Assembly (NCBI GenBank): GCA_038093515.1
Contig: JBBPSI010000035.1
Location: forward strand, 62,001-126,000
Source: Butyriboletus loyo
Lineage: Eukaryota > Basidiomycota > Agaricomycetes > Boletales > Boletaceae
DNA: 64,000 nt
Reading direction: 5' to 3'
Part shown: piece by piece, positions 21,601-35,875 of the stretch
Position numbering within the stretch: the stretch's first letter is position 1
How the letters are laid out: each line of letters starts with the position of its first letter
Program-made: the position numbers and the translations under genes
Notes under the pieces: generated by a model
What the model was told of the DNA's origin: nothing
Database searches by the model: none
Seen by the model: the letters and a program-made list of their open reading frames with translations, nothing else

Positions 21601-23170
21601 TCTCTCAATACCTATTCAACCAAAACATGAGCAGCGATACCGAACATAGATCATGTGAAGCACCTTTCACCCACACATACCAGCTCGCAGCGATGGCAAA
21701 GATGAGCAAGAACCCAATGAACAAGAAGGATTCCAGATTATTTGCAGAAACGCGTTCAGTGGAGAAGATCATCGTTCGGACCAGTTGTCCCTGCGCTGTG
21801 CCGAAACCAGTACGCAATACGATGCCGAGACATCCACCATCGGGAGTTCCAGCCGAGATCTGTCCTTGGCCTAGAAGCAGCGTAAGAATGAAGCGTCGAG
21901 GTCAAGCTTAAAGGTACTCACTCGTGGGGCTGGCTTGCAGCACTTTCGTTCCGCTAAACAACACTTCGTTCCTGTGCGCGCTATCGACATCGATCTTGTC
22001 CGAAGTATCCAAAAGCTGGATGGACTCTTTGAGAAGTGGTGTCGATTCACCCGATAGCATGGCTTCGTTGACAATACATGTGCCATGGACTAAGAGAATA
22101 TCGGCAGGGACAACAGTTTCCGATTGTAAACGAGCTGTACGAATTGCTGTCAGACACCAAACGCGAGAAACGGACAAAGTACGCTCACCGACCGAAACAA
22201 CGTCCCCGGGGAACAGCTCATCCGTCTGCAAAGTCGTCCACTTGGAATCACGGAGACACTGAATGGGATACGGTGCAACCGACATGGTTCTAAATTCCGT
22301 CAGAGTTTTCACCCGCTGTACAATACCCATAAGCTCAAAAGAGGGAAGCGCATCACAGTTGACATACCTGCCAAACCACAGTGCACTCGAACATCACAAG
22401 CATGAACAGAGTGAAAATACTGTAATACCAGTACTCATCCAAGCACCACAGGGCCACGCAAAAGATCTGGAACACAAAGAATGGCGCGGTTGCATGATCA
22501 CCAAAGAGTTCAGCGAAAGAGGGGATCGGGATGTTGAATTCGTTCCTTCCGTACAAGGATTTAAGGGGATCTATCTCTTTCGTCTCGAGACCGGGAGGCG
22601 CGAGGAAGTCCGAAAGGGGGGGATGGTTAGTGCATGGATACGGGAGGCGGGTGAATACAACGGGCGATGACTTTGCCATGACATATGTATCTCGTTGGTA
22701 GGTGAAGGTATAGGACATCGGCTGAGAAGGGATCCTCTTGACCAGTGGTACGATTTCACCCTGGCCACGATGCTGATGAGGAACGAGACGAATGCAATTA
22801 GCGTCTTCAATCGAGGAAACCTGTGGGATGAAAGAAGAGATACATAGTCAGGAAATGTGAAAAATGCACAAGGGGAGAGTCATACCGTGCGTGTGGTTAT
22901 CCAAGCCTTTGCACCCGCGCTCCAACGTGTTACGAGGAAGCTGAGAGCGTGACCTGCGCCAAGGGAGACGCAAGCAAGAAAAGTCCACTCTTCGCTCTTT
23001 ATCCAGTCATCATACCTTACGTAGTACGCATAGGCAAGCAATGGATAGAGTGAAAGAAATGGGAGAGCATAGATATGTGTATACCACGGGAGGGCGACAT
23101 GTAAACTTGCCCTGGCAATTTCGGGCGACTCTACGTGAAGGGATACCCTGATGGAGAGGATGTCAATGAA
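18655..23170 (-). CDS. SPF1: P5A-type ATPase SPF1 (ER transmembrane-helix dislocase)
   Basis: An ER-membrane P-type ATPase of the P5A class, which extracts mislocalised tail-anchored/helical proteins and supports ER protein quality control. The minus strand shows [19 protein letters not shown] at the N-terminus, [14 protein letters not shown] (actuator TGES-type loop, ~22050), PPELPMELS (the P5A-specific membrane motif, ~21530), [11 protein letters not shown] (phosphorylated Asp, ~21370), [18 protein letters not shown] (hinge, ~20080) and a C-terminus [20 protein letters not shown]. More than ten exons. The exact start is unclear: the first visible segment begins near 23170 and a tiny upstream exon with the ATG is likely. 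Confidence 0.9.
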
Positions 23171-23592
23171 GAAATAGGATGTACAGAGAACAGTGCCCTA
23201 CATGTCGTGTACTTCGGTGGGGTGTCGTGTCCTGAGCGAGTTTGGAGCAACACCACCACCAATTAGTACCTGCCGTCGTGACTGGAAAAGAAATGGACCG
23301 TTGGGATGGAGAAATACCGCGGTGGGTGGGCGAACGGAACGGTCTGCTCAATTGCAGAAGGTGTGGAGTTGGAAAAGTTGTCGGTTCTGGCAGGACTTAC
23401 GCACAGCCCGGCTAGTTTTCTTAGTCATCACTCAAAGAAATCATCAATCAATCCAAGTTCGAAATTATTGGCGCGTTTGCAGAAAGCTATGTCATCTAAA
23501 CAAACTTGATGTATAAAATGGGAGATGTACGTGGTAAAAATGCGCAAAGATCAGAACAGTGATGACTCAAACGAAAGTGGCAACCATCGGTC
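23171..23592. other. Region upstream of SPF1
   Basis: Should contain the SPF1 promoter and possibly its first short exon. No other gene is visible. The minus-strand frame 23163-23351 overlaps the presumed SPF1 exon and has no family match. Confidence 0.3.
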
Positions 23593-24262
23593 ATGGATGT
23601 ATCCACAGCTGTACCTCGTCCTCACTGCCGTTACTATTTGTACCGCGGGGAGGAGACTTTCCAAGCCGTGTGTTCTGAGGGAGACCTCCGTCGTGATCAC
23701 GTGAGAAGGAAAGCAATGACAACGGTGTATCCGCATCTTGGATGGGGTCCAAGAGATCAGCGGTGGCATCATCGCATTTGACGACGTCGCGTCTCCAGCG
23801 GTCGATTGACGAAAAGTCATCTGTGAAGCAAAACATGGCAGACGGCGAGTTGAGTTGGTTGTCATCGACATAGTCTATATGAATATCCGGGGGGATGAGG
23901 TTCGGCGGTGCGGCTAGCTTGCTCTGTGTAGGGGGATCCTCTGAGCCATCCCAGCTGATGGGATAAAAAATGAAACGGGGTGGGTTATGACTGCGGATGC
24001 TCGATCACATGGAATAACTGGAATCAGAGACGATGCTCACCATTCTACGCTCGCGAGCTGAACGTGGACAGGGTCGGGGGTGGGTAAGGTGACGGTGGTG
24101 TTGGAAGGCGTCGCTTCCAGCAGTGAATGCGGAGGAAGTGGCGAGCTGATGTTCGCGTTAGTTGTCGCGCCAAAGACGGGGTCGGTTCACTCACGACGAC
24201 GACTGAGACGACTCACCAGGAATTTGAGGGACTACGTTTCCGTCCATCTGTGACTTTGCCAA
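23593..24262 (-). CDS. Small acidic protein of unknown function
   Basis: The last exon on the minus strand (about 23960-23593) reads cleanly through PPNLIPPDIHIDYVDDN, CFTDDFSSIDRWRRD and SEDEVQLWIHP before its stop. An exon upstream (about 24145-24040) gives SPLPPHSLLEATPS and joins across a GTGAGC intron. A candidate first exon starting ATGGACGGAAACG lies at ~24260, but its phase does not obviously fit, so the start is uncertain. It is divergent from SEC23, with about 110 bases between them. I do not recognise a domain. Confidence 0.5.
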
Positions 24263-24347
24263 GTTACATAGAATTAGCGCCACTCTTATGTGTTTGTCTG
24301 TATTTGTCCCTCCCTCATCATCCTACACGTTGACTTGACTTTCGTGA

Positions 24348-27597
<3,250 letters not shown>

Positions 27598-30500
27598 ATG
27601 ACAAGCGAGTCGTTATCCGGCTCAAGGATGATAGGTACGTGACCACCATCATCAACCCAAGTTTTTTTAAAAAAAAAAAAACGAAGGGCGACGACATGTT
27701 GCTCGGCGACACACGCTGACCGTTTCCGGCCTACAGTAGACTGCGGCAGCAAGATCGAAATCGATCCTCAGAATGGCGCCATCTCCACGCTCGCCTTCCT
27801 CAAATACGCAGCCCCGGGGTACGCCTGCATCGTATGCAGCACCTTTCAAGACAGCTTAGTGAACATCTGGGATACCGATGTCGGTTTGGACCCTAGAGCG
27901 CCTATGAAGGCGGGCGGAAGCGTTTACACCATCGCCGTCTCGAGAGACGGCGAAACGATCGTCACAGGTGGACATACGCAGGGAGGCGGATTGGCGACGG
28001 TGTGGGATGCAACCACGCACGCCAAGGGGGTTGAGATCCAGGACCACACGATGCAGGTGTTGGCCGTCGATATCGCACCGGACGGTATGACATTTGCCAC
28101 GGGCTCCGAAGACCGTACTGCATCCGTGTGGGGCACTTCGACGGGAGAACAAGTTTTTGGGCCGTGGAAATATGAAGGTCCGGTCGTCGCCGTCAGGTTC
28201 TCGCCCAACGGCGATCGTATCGCAGTAGCCCAATGGGATCGACCGTCGATTTGCATTTATGACTGTCACGACGGCCAGTTGTGCATCGACGTCCAAGCGG
28301 AAGTCAGTTCTGCATATTCCTCAGGACTCGTCTGGTCGCGGGATGGTACACAGCTCTTCATCGTCTCTTTCGGTGCGATCAAGTGTATCGACGTCGTCAC
28401 CGGACTAGTCCTCCGTGAATGGCCCATTCACGTCAACAATGAAGTCGCCTCGATCGTGCTCGCCAAAAGTGGTAAATTCATCGCCGTTTCAGCAGGGGAT
28501 TCAATTTCATTTTGGGACGGCTCCACGCAGGAGAAAATAGGCCCTGTCATCAAACTCGCTGGCAAAGTATGGACGATGGAACTGTCTCCTGACAGTCGCT
28601 ATCTCGCGAGCGGTGGAGAGGATGGGAAGATCACACTCCGGAATCTAGATAGTGTGCTTCCATCGTATTACTTTCTTGATGTGAGTATCTGCACATTAGC
28701 GATGTCAATCTTGGTTTCGACATTTCGCGGGATTTCGTGTCCTAAATCCGTGGTTTTATTTCTTTGTTTCCTTCCGTAGCCTGTGGTTCAGTTACCCCTC
28801 ATGCAGATCAGTGACGCAGTATTCAACTTCTGGATAAAGAAAGAATGGTCGAATGCTGAGACTGTACTCACAGAAGAAATCATGCAGTCTTCTAGTCCTA
28901 GCTACCATGCGCTCGCCAATCGTGCGCTTATACATTTAGAACAGTGGCTTGCAGCTCAGCATGATGCTGAAGAGGTATTTCGCTCCACCAATTCTGTGCG
29001 TGCCTACATACTTACATACCCCCAAGTCCCTCGTCATCCAACCATCCGTTGTGGGTCATATTGCCAAGGCCATGGCACTTATTGGGAACGGAGAAGGAGA
29101 AACCGCAATACGACTATTTGACCTTGTTTTTGGTCATTGTGATTCGGATGACAACAAGATTCTGCTAGTTATCAAGCTACCTTCTTCATCATGATAATCT
29201 CGCCTGACTAAGTTTCTGTTCTACTCAGTCTATCCTTTTATTTCGATGTGGGAGACATGATGATGCAATGTTACGCCTCCAAGACATGATTGCCATGCAT
29301 AATATGTCATTTTACCCTTCTGTTCAGGTATTCACATCACTTTTCAAACTTGTGACTCACCAACTAATAATATTTCAAGGCACAAATGCATGTTCTCAGG
29401 GGAAAGATCTATATGAAGGAAGGAGACTATGAGCATGCAATACAATCATTCCAGGATGCAATGGTCCCAACTCTAGTCCATGCAAGTCTGGAACTACAGA
29501 TGATTTCAGTTGTAAGTCTTCTCACTAATTGCCATTGTGACACATACCTATTATTTGAGGAAGATTTTTGGTTGGAGTCTTGATGGATTTGGTTCCACAA
29601 CTCAGAAATGCTTATGTGAAGCACTATATGCTACAAGACATCTTGAGGAAGCAGCAATTAGTCTTGCACTGCTCAACTCTTTAGATGAGTCAGGAATCCT
29701 GAACAAGGAAATCAAAGAGTGGATGGGAGGTGAGCTATGTCATGTGTGCTTTAGTTGATATGCTTCCAATATTTGATGTCAGATTTTGGTCAACAGGGTG
29801 TTACAGCCTCTGAATTGGATGGTGATTCAGAAATGGATGCTGGAAACCATGAAGAAGCTTGCATGCATTACAAGGCTGCATTGATGTTCAAGCCAGAAAT
29901 GCCAATGGCTCTTTTAATCAAGTGGGCCAAGGCAAAATTAATGGACAACTCATGGGCAGAAATTTTGAGTGCTGCTATTCAGGTATGCTTTATTTAGCAT
30001 TGACATTTCTACTGACTTTGGTTCAAAGTTCCAGGTTCCAAGATTTTCCATTTTCCATGCTATGGCAGATGCTCTTGAAGCAGTAGACCATGTAACAGAA
30101 GCCAATAAGTGGTTTCAAAAGATAACAGGAAAATTTACAGAAAGTTTTGATGGAAATGATCAGGCAAAATGGGTTCTTGGTAAGTGACAGGAATTGTGTT
30201 TGGGTGATCATGACTTCATATTCTTCAGACTTGGAACAGAAGTATTCTGAGAAGCTAGAAAGTCTTGGGGATGCAGCATTGAGTTTTCAGAAATCTGAGG
30301 AAGCAAACATGTATTACACAACTGCAATTGCTCTCAATCCTCTTGTTTCAAAGGAACTTCTAATGAAGTGGAGCAAGATAAGGCTAACAGATGGCTTATG
30401 GAAGGAAGCCTTGGATGCTGCCATAAAGGTATGCCTTCAACTTCTTATCAAAAACACAATCAAATCAACTTTGTATTTTGCATTCAAGTTAAAGGTTCTC

Positions 30501-32787
30501 AAATTTGAAGCTTATCAGGCAATATATGAAGTCCTCAAAGATACTGGATCTTTGACAAATATGGTTGAATGCCTGAAGCAAATGGCCAGTGACCTGCAAA
30601 TAAACACAATGACTAGGCATGATAGCAGACTGAAATGGTTTGAAAGTAAGTAAATAGGATATTCAATTATAGCAGTGGATATTCATTTTTCCATGGTACT
30701 CTCAGATTTCACACAGCAGCATGTCAAGGAGCTTGAGCACCTAGGAGATACCAGTATATTATCTGGGAGCCATGAGGAAGCAATTGAACACTACTCTGCA
30801 GCATTGCTCCTTAATCCTCCAATTCCTCAGCAACTTCTCATTAAGAGAAGCAAAGCACAAATTGCTAAAGGGATGTGGAAGGATGCTTTACATGATGCAA
30901 ATGAGGTAAATATATTCTCTTGTGTGTTCTTACATAGTTCTGAATGGTGTTTTTCCTCAGTTGATCAAACTAAACTCTGCAAGCCCCTGGGGGTATGAGA
31001 GGAAACATGCTGCTCTCCATGGCATGCAAAGCTACAGTGAGGCTGTTGAAGCATTTGACATCATGCTCTTGAGGATTGAAAAGTCTCATGATCCAGAAAC
31101 ATGCAGTAAGTGTCAGCTATCCCACCCTGAAGGTTGTATATTGATTCACTCTATAGAATTTCGCAATAACTATGTTTCCCCGCGCGAGACAATAGTGGCC
31201 ACAGATGTGATTATTCGCGAGATCTTGAAGATTTGCCCTCTTGTCCTCATTGACGTCACGACTGGTCGTCTATGTGATGGACCAGAGCGAACCCGTGTAT
31301 TCAAGTCGGAATCTGCATTCAAGGAACTTGTGTCCTCTATGTCGATGGAAATCAACCATGCAGGCATCCTGCAAGTGGTCTCGAAATACTTCCAATACGC
31401 CATGTTGTCCCACGTATGGGAAGGCAAAGAACCAACATTTCAAGATGTCAATGTAGTTGAATCGGTCTGGAAACTGGATCCGTCACTTACCAACGACAAA
31501 CTTCGCAAGTTCTGCGAGTTGGTCCGTGACGACGGTTATCGGTGGGCATGGAGTGACACCTGCTGTATAGACAAGATGACCAGCACATTGTTGAACCAGT
31601 CACTCACTTCAATGTACAAATGGTATGAAGAATCGGCCGCTACACTCGTTCTTATTGCGAATATGGTGTCGCCTTCTGTGCCCGGCGCTCTCACGAAAAG
31701 CATATGGTTGACACGCGCGTGGACACTTCAAGAGCTACTTTCACCCAAAGTCATTCGTTTCTACGACCGCGAATGGAAGCCATACCTCAACGATACCCGC
31801 TCGAACCACAAGGACTCTCCTGTCGTCATGCAGGAGCTCGCGGACGCTATCAGAGTCGCTCCACAAACTATTGTCGCCTTTCGTCCAAGCGATCTTGGGG
31901 TTCGGGAGAAACTTCGGTTAGCTTCGACACGTAACGCGACGGTGGAGGAAGACATTGCGTATTCCTTGATCGGCATATTCAAAAGTGACATCCGACCAAA
32001 CTACGGCGAGGGGGATGCCGCGCTCGGCCATCTTTTAGAGGAGACCGTTGCTCGTTCAGGTGAGGTGGCCGTCTTGGCGTGGACCGGCAATTCGTCGACG
32101 TACAACAGCTGTCTCCCAAACAGTCTTGCTGTCTATAGCCAGACGCCATATGCTCCACCACCAATTACGGATGACGAAATGGAAACTCGCATCGCGGAAA
32201 TACGGGGTACATTGGTTCAGCAGGAAGTCATGATCGTCTATGATCGCGTCACCCGTCTGCCACCGGCCCGCTTCGCTAACCGCCGTCTACATCTCCCATG
32301 CATCGTCTTTTTTGTCAGGAGACTCGAATGTCAGCCCTCTGCCACTGGCAACGTTCAAGAGCACGTTACGTACCGTGCGAGGGTATCCGGACTGGGTGAT
32401 GTGGAGATCAAGACCAAGGACTGGCTCCCGCTGATGGAACCACGTAAGCTCTTGCTCGTGCATCCTTGGATTCGCGATATCCTGGATCAAACCTACCCGC
32501 TGAGTGCTTGGGGAGATGACATGGACATGGACTCGGACTCTGAGTCAGATGTTGACATGGTCGCTTCTGCGTCCCAAACGAATGTTGCGCCTTCAGTTCC
32601 ATTGGATAACCATACCCGAGCATTGGGGCTGCTCGTGCGTCTCCGACAGCCCTTTAGTGCATTGCTACTCGAACGGAAAGGGCATCAAGAGTTCAAGAGA
32701 GTTGCAGCGGAGCACGAGATCATTGTGCAGGTACGCAAGATCCCTACCTCTAGGGACATCCATACAGGGGTATTGGAGATACTGTGA
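27598..32787 (+). CDS. WD40-TPR-HET protein, heterokaryon-incompatibility-like
   Basis: Exon 1 (27598-27634, MTSESLSGSRMI) joins exon 2 (27737-28680), which encodes seven WD40 blades ending VNIWDTD, ATVWDAT, ASVWGTS, ICIYDC, IKCIDV, ISFWDGS and ITLRNL. A GTGAGT...CCGTAG intron leads to exon 3 (from 28780, FNFWIKKEWSNAE). About ten short exons follow with helical TPR-like repeats (EEAIEHYSAALLLNP, EEANMYYTTAIALNP, EEACMHYKAALMFKP). The last large exon (from ~31160) holds a HET domain: YAMLSHVWEGKEP, WSDTCCIDKM, RAWTLQELLSPK and SLIGIFKSDI, then a less conserved C-terminus. HET domains trigger cell death on nonself recognition; here propeller and TPRs would be the sensing and assembly parts. 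No NACHT ATPase is present. The 3' end may include another intron at 32731. Confidence 0.75.
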
Positions 32788-32879
32788 ACTGTGATTAGGA
32801 TAAGAGGTCAGTCCCCAAGTGGCGTTTGAATTTCATTTATCATGATATTAGTGTTGGAGATCATCCCGTGGATAGACTG

Positions 32880-33350
32880 GTTACTACTTACTGCTCGCAC
32901 TCATTAAATGCACTGCCTCGCATGAGCTGATCATCAATGTCAATAAGAGGAACTGCAAGGAGGACCACCTGTGATCCCTCGATGCAGAAATGGCGCGCAA
33001 CAACATTCCTGTTTGCTTTCCAATTTGACCGTCTGCGAGCCGCCATCGTTGAATCAATGCCTCCGCCCAAAAGATCACCGGTGTCGAGCACTATTGTCGG
33101 GTCTTACCGGACTGTCAGCATCGCACTCACTCAGAACTGTAGAACTGCTACGCACCGGTGTTGTCGACATTTTACATGGTCATTGGTGTCGAAGAGTGAA
33201 AGAACGAGGTATTTCGGTTTACTGGTGGTGCCACGCAAAACTGGCCTACGAACACGTCTCCTTGCTCCTAATTCAGGTCTGTTTACACAGGTACCTCATG
33301 TTTTTGGCGCTTGTTCTTACTCAAATCCCAGCTAGATGACCTCGTTGCGA
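32880..33350 (-). pseudogene. WD40 gene relic (5' part)
   Basis: Read on the minus strand from ~33350, the sequence follows WD40 copy A from about 4440 to 4810: AACAGACCT.AATT-like, GAGCAAGGA.ACG.GTTC, GGTGCGTA.CAGTTCT, GTAAGACCC..CAATAGT, then CTTTTGGGCGG and RWRLADGQ. It stops soon after the ISASRD segment. The order and the retained intron donor show it came from the same family. It is tail-to-tail with the WD40-TPR-HET gene. Confidence 0.7.
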
Positions 33351-34264
33351 CAGACCAGGAAAGCAGTGAAGATCGGCGAAACATTTCATCGCTTAGGGTA
33401 GTCTTATGCTGCTACATGTGAGCCTCAGCGCTCGTCGTATCTGGGCTGCAAGACTAGGCCCACGACGGGCGTACAGTCCGCATTAGACCCAGTGACGACC
33501 TACCGCACACAAAACCTGTGTGCATTCCAAAACGCTGTCCAACAGCGAGACCTCATCATTCAGAAGAATGTTCTCCACAAGATGAGAGATGAATGTATGT
33601 TAGTTCAATTTAATTACTGTTCTCAAGTAAGTGAGTACATACCATGGTAGTCCCCCCAAACCAGACCCAAAACTTCGTGACCAGAAGACAGCCGTTCTAA
33701 TCATGTGCTGTAGTAAATCCCACAGTTTATCCTCCTCATGTGTCGGTTTCGTCACAGATGCATATGTCATTCACTTCCCAGCAATGTCCGCTGCACGAGT
33801 GGAGCACCGTAGTTGGCCAAGACTTTTCTAGTGCAGGACTCCAGGCTGCGTCACTGGTCATGACAATCTACGACCAGGTGGTCCGCATTGGCCAATCATT
33901 CATGTTGCTCCAACAGTGTAGGAAGGCGCATCAGGACTACAAACGCATTCTTATCGATCACGTGATCGTCGCAGGAGTACGCAAGCTAGGTTCCTCGAAG
34001 AACTCGCAGGTGGAATTGTTTAATTTGCTCGATGCCGAGATTCACGTCCCCTCTGGAAATAACACCAAAGTAGCGTCTGTACCTATTGATGAGACATGTC
34101 ATGAGCGCGCAGTCATAGGACCAAGATCTCAATCTCAGCATGATCCTCATCCAAGGGATCGAATGTCCTATCGGCATTTCGTGAGGTGTGGAAGGAAGTG
34201 TACGGATCGGGCAGGTCGTCAAGATATTCCGTGCCAGTGATACAGCACCGAACCCTATTGGTGA
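33351..34264. other. Gene-poor region between the WD40 relic and DAM1
   Basis: The longest frame (plus strand, 33740-34240) contains ILIDHVIVAGVRKLGSS and QVELFNLLDAEIH, which look more protein-like than average, and a Gln-rich stretch (AFQNAVQQRDLIIQK) lies near 33515-33570. They may be exons of an unrecognised gene, but I cannot join them with confidence. Confidence 0.25.
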
Positions 34265-35371
34265 TCACTTCCGCTATAGCAAGATAGGAAATAACAGATC
34301 GTACTTACTGAAATACTATCCTTGTGGACGATTTTCCTGTTCACAAGAGCGATCAGACATTTGTTCACTCGAGCTTGATTGAGGTCGGGCGGGGTGACGA
34401 GCTCGGTGACTATGAGTGGGTAAATGAATGATAGTCTGAATGAACGCGGACACAGGAGATACAACGCGGATACACACGTCTAACTCCGCGACCGTCGCTG
34501 TCGATCATGAACTCGATGACCATTTCCATGTTTCGGCGTAGACCCTGTACAAAACATGGCCCATCAACTTGAACCATTAAGTAGTGAAGCAGGGTACGCA
34601 CTGGATCGTTCCCGCGGAACTCGAGCGGGAGACACATGACGATTTTCTCGATCGCCATCTGTGCAAGATTAGTCCAACTTATCTGAGCACGGCGGAAGGG
34701 AAGCACGCACCATTCGTTCTTTCTTTTCCTTTGCGGTCAGCTTTGGCTTTCCTTTCTTCTTCGGAACGGTTTTCGGTGGGGCGGACTTTGTATTAGCAGA
34801 CGTGGTGGTGAGGGCAGTGGTAAAGGTTGTTTCGTAGTCTGCGGTCTCGTTGTAGGTCGTCTTGTCCACATCCGTGATGATGCTGGCGTCAGGAGCAGAG
34901 GGTGGTGGCGGGGCTGTTTTTGCTGCTTCAACGGCGGCTCGGGCGTCTTCCTCTGCATGCGAGAGGGATCAGACGTGTTTGAGAGGGGAGCCATACAACA
35001 TACCAGCGCGTTTCCTCGCCAATTGAAACGATACGTCCGTTGGTGCCTGCGCATATATCCATCATCTCGGCTAATCTGGGAAGCGGCGATTGGCACACCT
35101 GAAGCCAGTCTGTGGTGAGGGCGTTCATGTCCATCACGTATAGCCAGCTCGCAAAACTCTCGTTGAAGGCTTGGAGGGAGTCGCTGAGGCGGTGGAGGCT
35201 GTCTACGTTTGCGTGGAGCGCTTCTGCTTCGTCAACGAGTTCGGACATGACTGGTTCGATGAAACCGAGGCCATGGGGGGCATCTGGGTTCTGCTTGGAG
35301 TGGGAAAGGGCGAAGAGGGAGCCTTGGGAAACGCGGCGGAGGGGGGTGCGATGGGGCGTGTGACTTGTCAT
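34265..35371 (-). CDS. DAM1: DASH/Dam1 kinetochore complex subunit DAM1
   Basis: Dam1 is the microtubule-contacting subunit of the DASH ring that couples kinetochores to spindle microtubules. ATG at 35371 gives MTSHTPHRTPLRRVSQGS, then the Dam1 domain GFIEPVMSELVDEAEALHAN and ESFASWLYVMDMNALTTDW. Splicing 50-base introns adds APTDVSFQLARKRA, an Ala/Thr/Lys-rich middle (KKKGKPKLTAKEKKER) and a C-terminal segment MCLPLEFRGNDP, RRNMEMVIEFMIDSDGRG, PPDLNQARVNKCLIALVNRK. The last tiny exon ends RK-stop at 34265. About seven exons. The C-terminal part resembles the winged-helix-like extension seen in basidiomycete Dam1. It shares a ~500-bp divergent promoter with the next gene. Confidence 0.85.
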
Positions 35372-35875
35372 GATGAACGAGGACAGGTCACAGCGACGTA
35401 GTGCATACATAGAGTTTTACAATATGATATGTACACATCGTTCACCCTATTGAATCATGTTGCTCTCTGGATCTCTGTTAGTAGCTGAACGAGACATGCC
35501 AGTGCCATAGCTTCATCTCTCCGACTGGCTCATTATTGCACCGCACAGAGGAGCAGTGCCGTTCCGTGATAGATGATGTCAGCACACACGTTAGTTTTCC
35601 TTAGCCTGGGTCTCTTGAAACATTTTATCTTCGCTGCTGTGTGACACGGTGAGGGCAGTCCTTTTCTCCTCCATGACCCTGCATCCCACTCTTTAACCTC
35701 TCGACACCTTTCTCATCCATTCTGATCTCCCGCTGAGCCCGTCTGTTAAGCTCTGCATGTCAGTGCGCCACCCCGAATCACTCTGCCTTCTCTTCTCGCG
35801 TTCTCACCCCGCGCCGTTTTTCTCTTCCCCGTCTCCCTCCGACGCGACACCGTCCCCTGCTCGCAGCCCGCCTTG
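35372..35875. promoter_or_regulatory. Divergent promoter region (DAM1 / Ser-rich protein)
   Basis: About 500 bases between two genes read in opposite directions. The right half, from ~35640, is strongly pyrimidine-rich on the plus strand (CTTTTCTCCTCC, TTCTCTTCCCCGTCTCCCTCC), a common feature of fungal core promoters just upstream of the start codon. No specific factor site is claimed. Confidence 0.45.
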
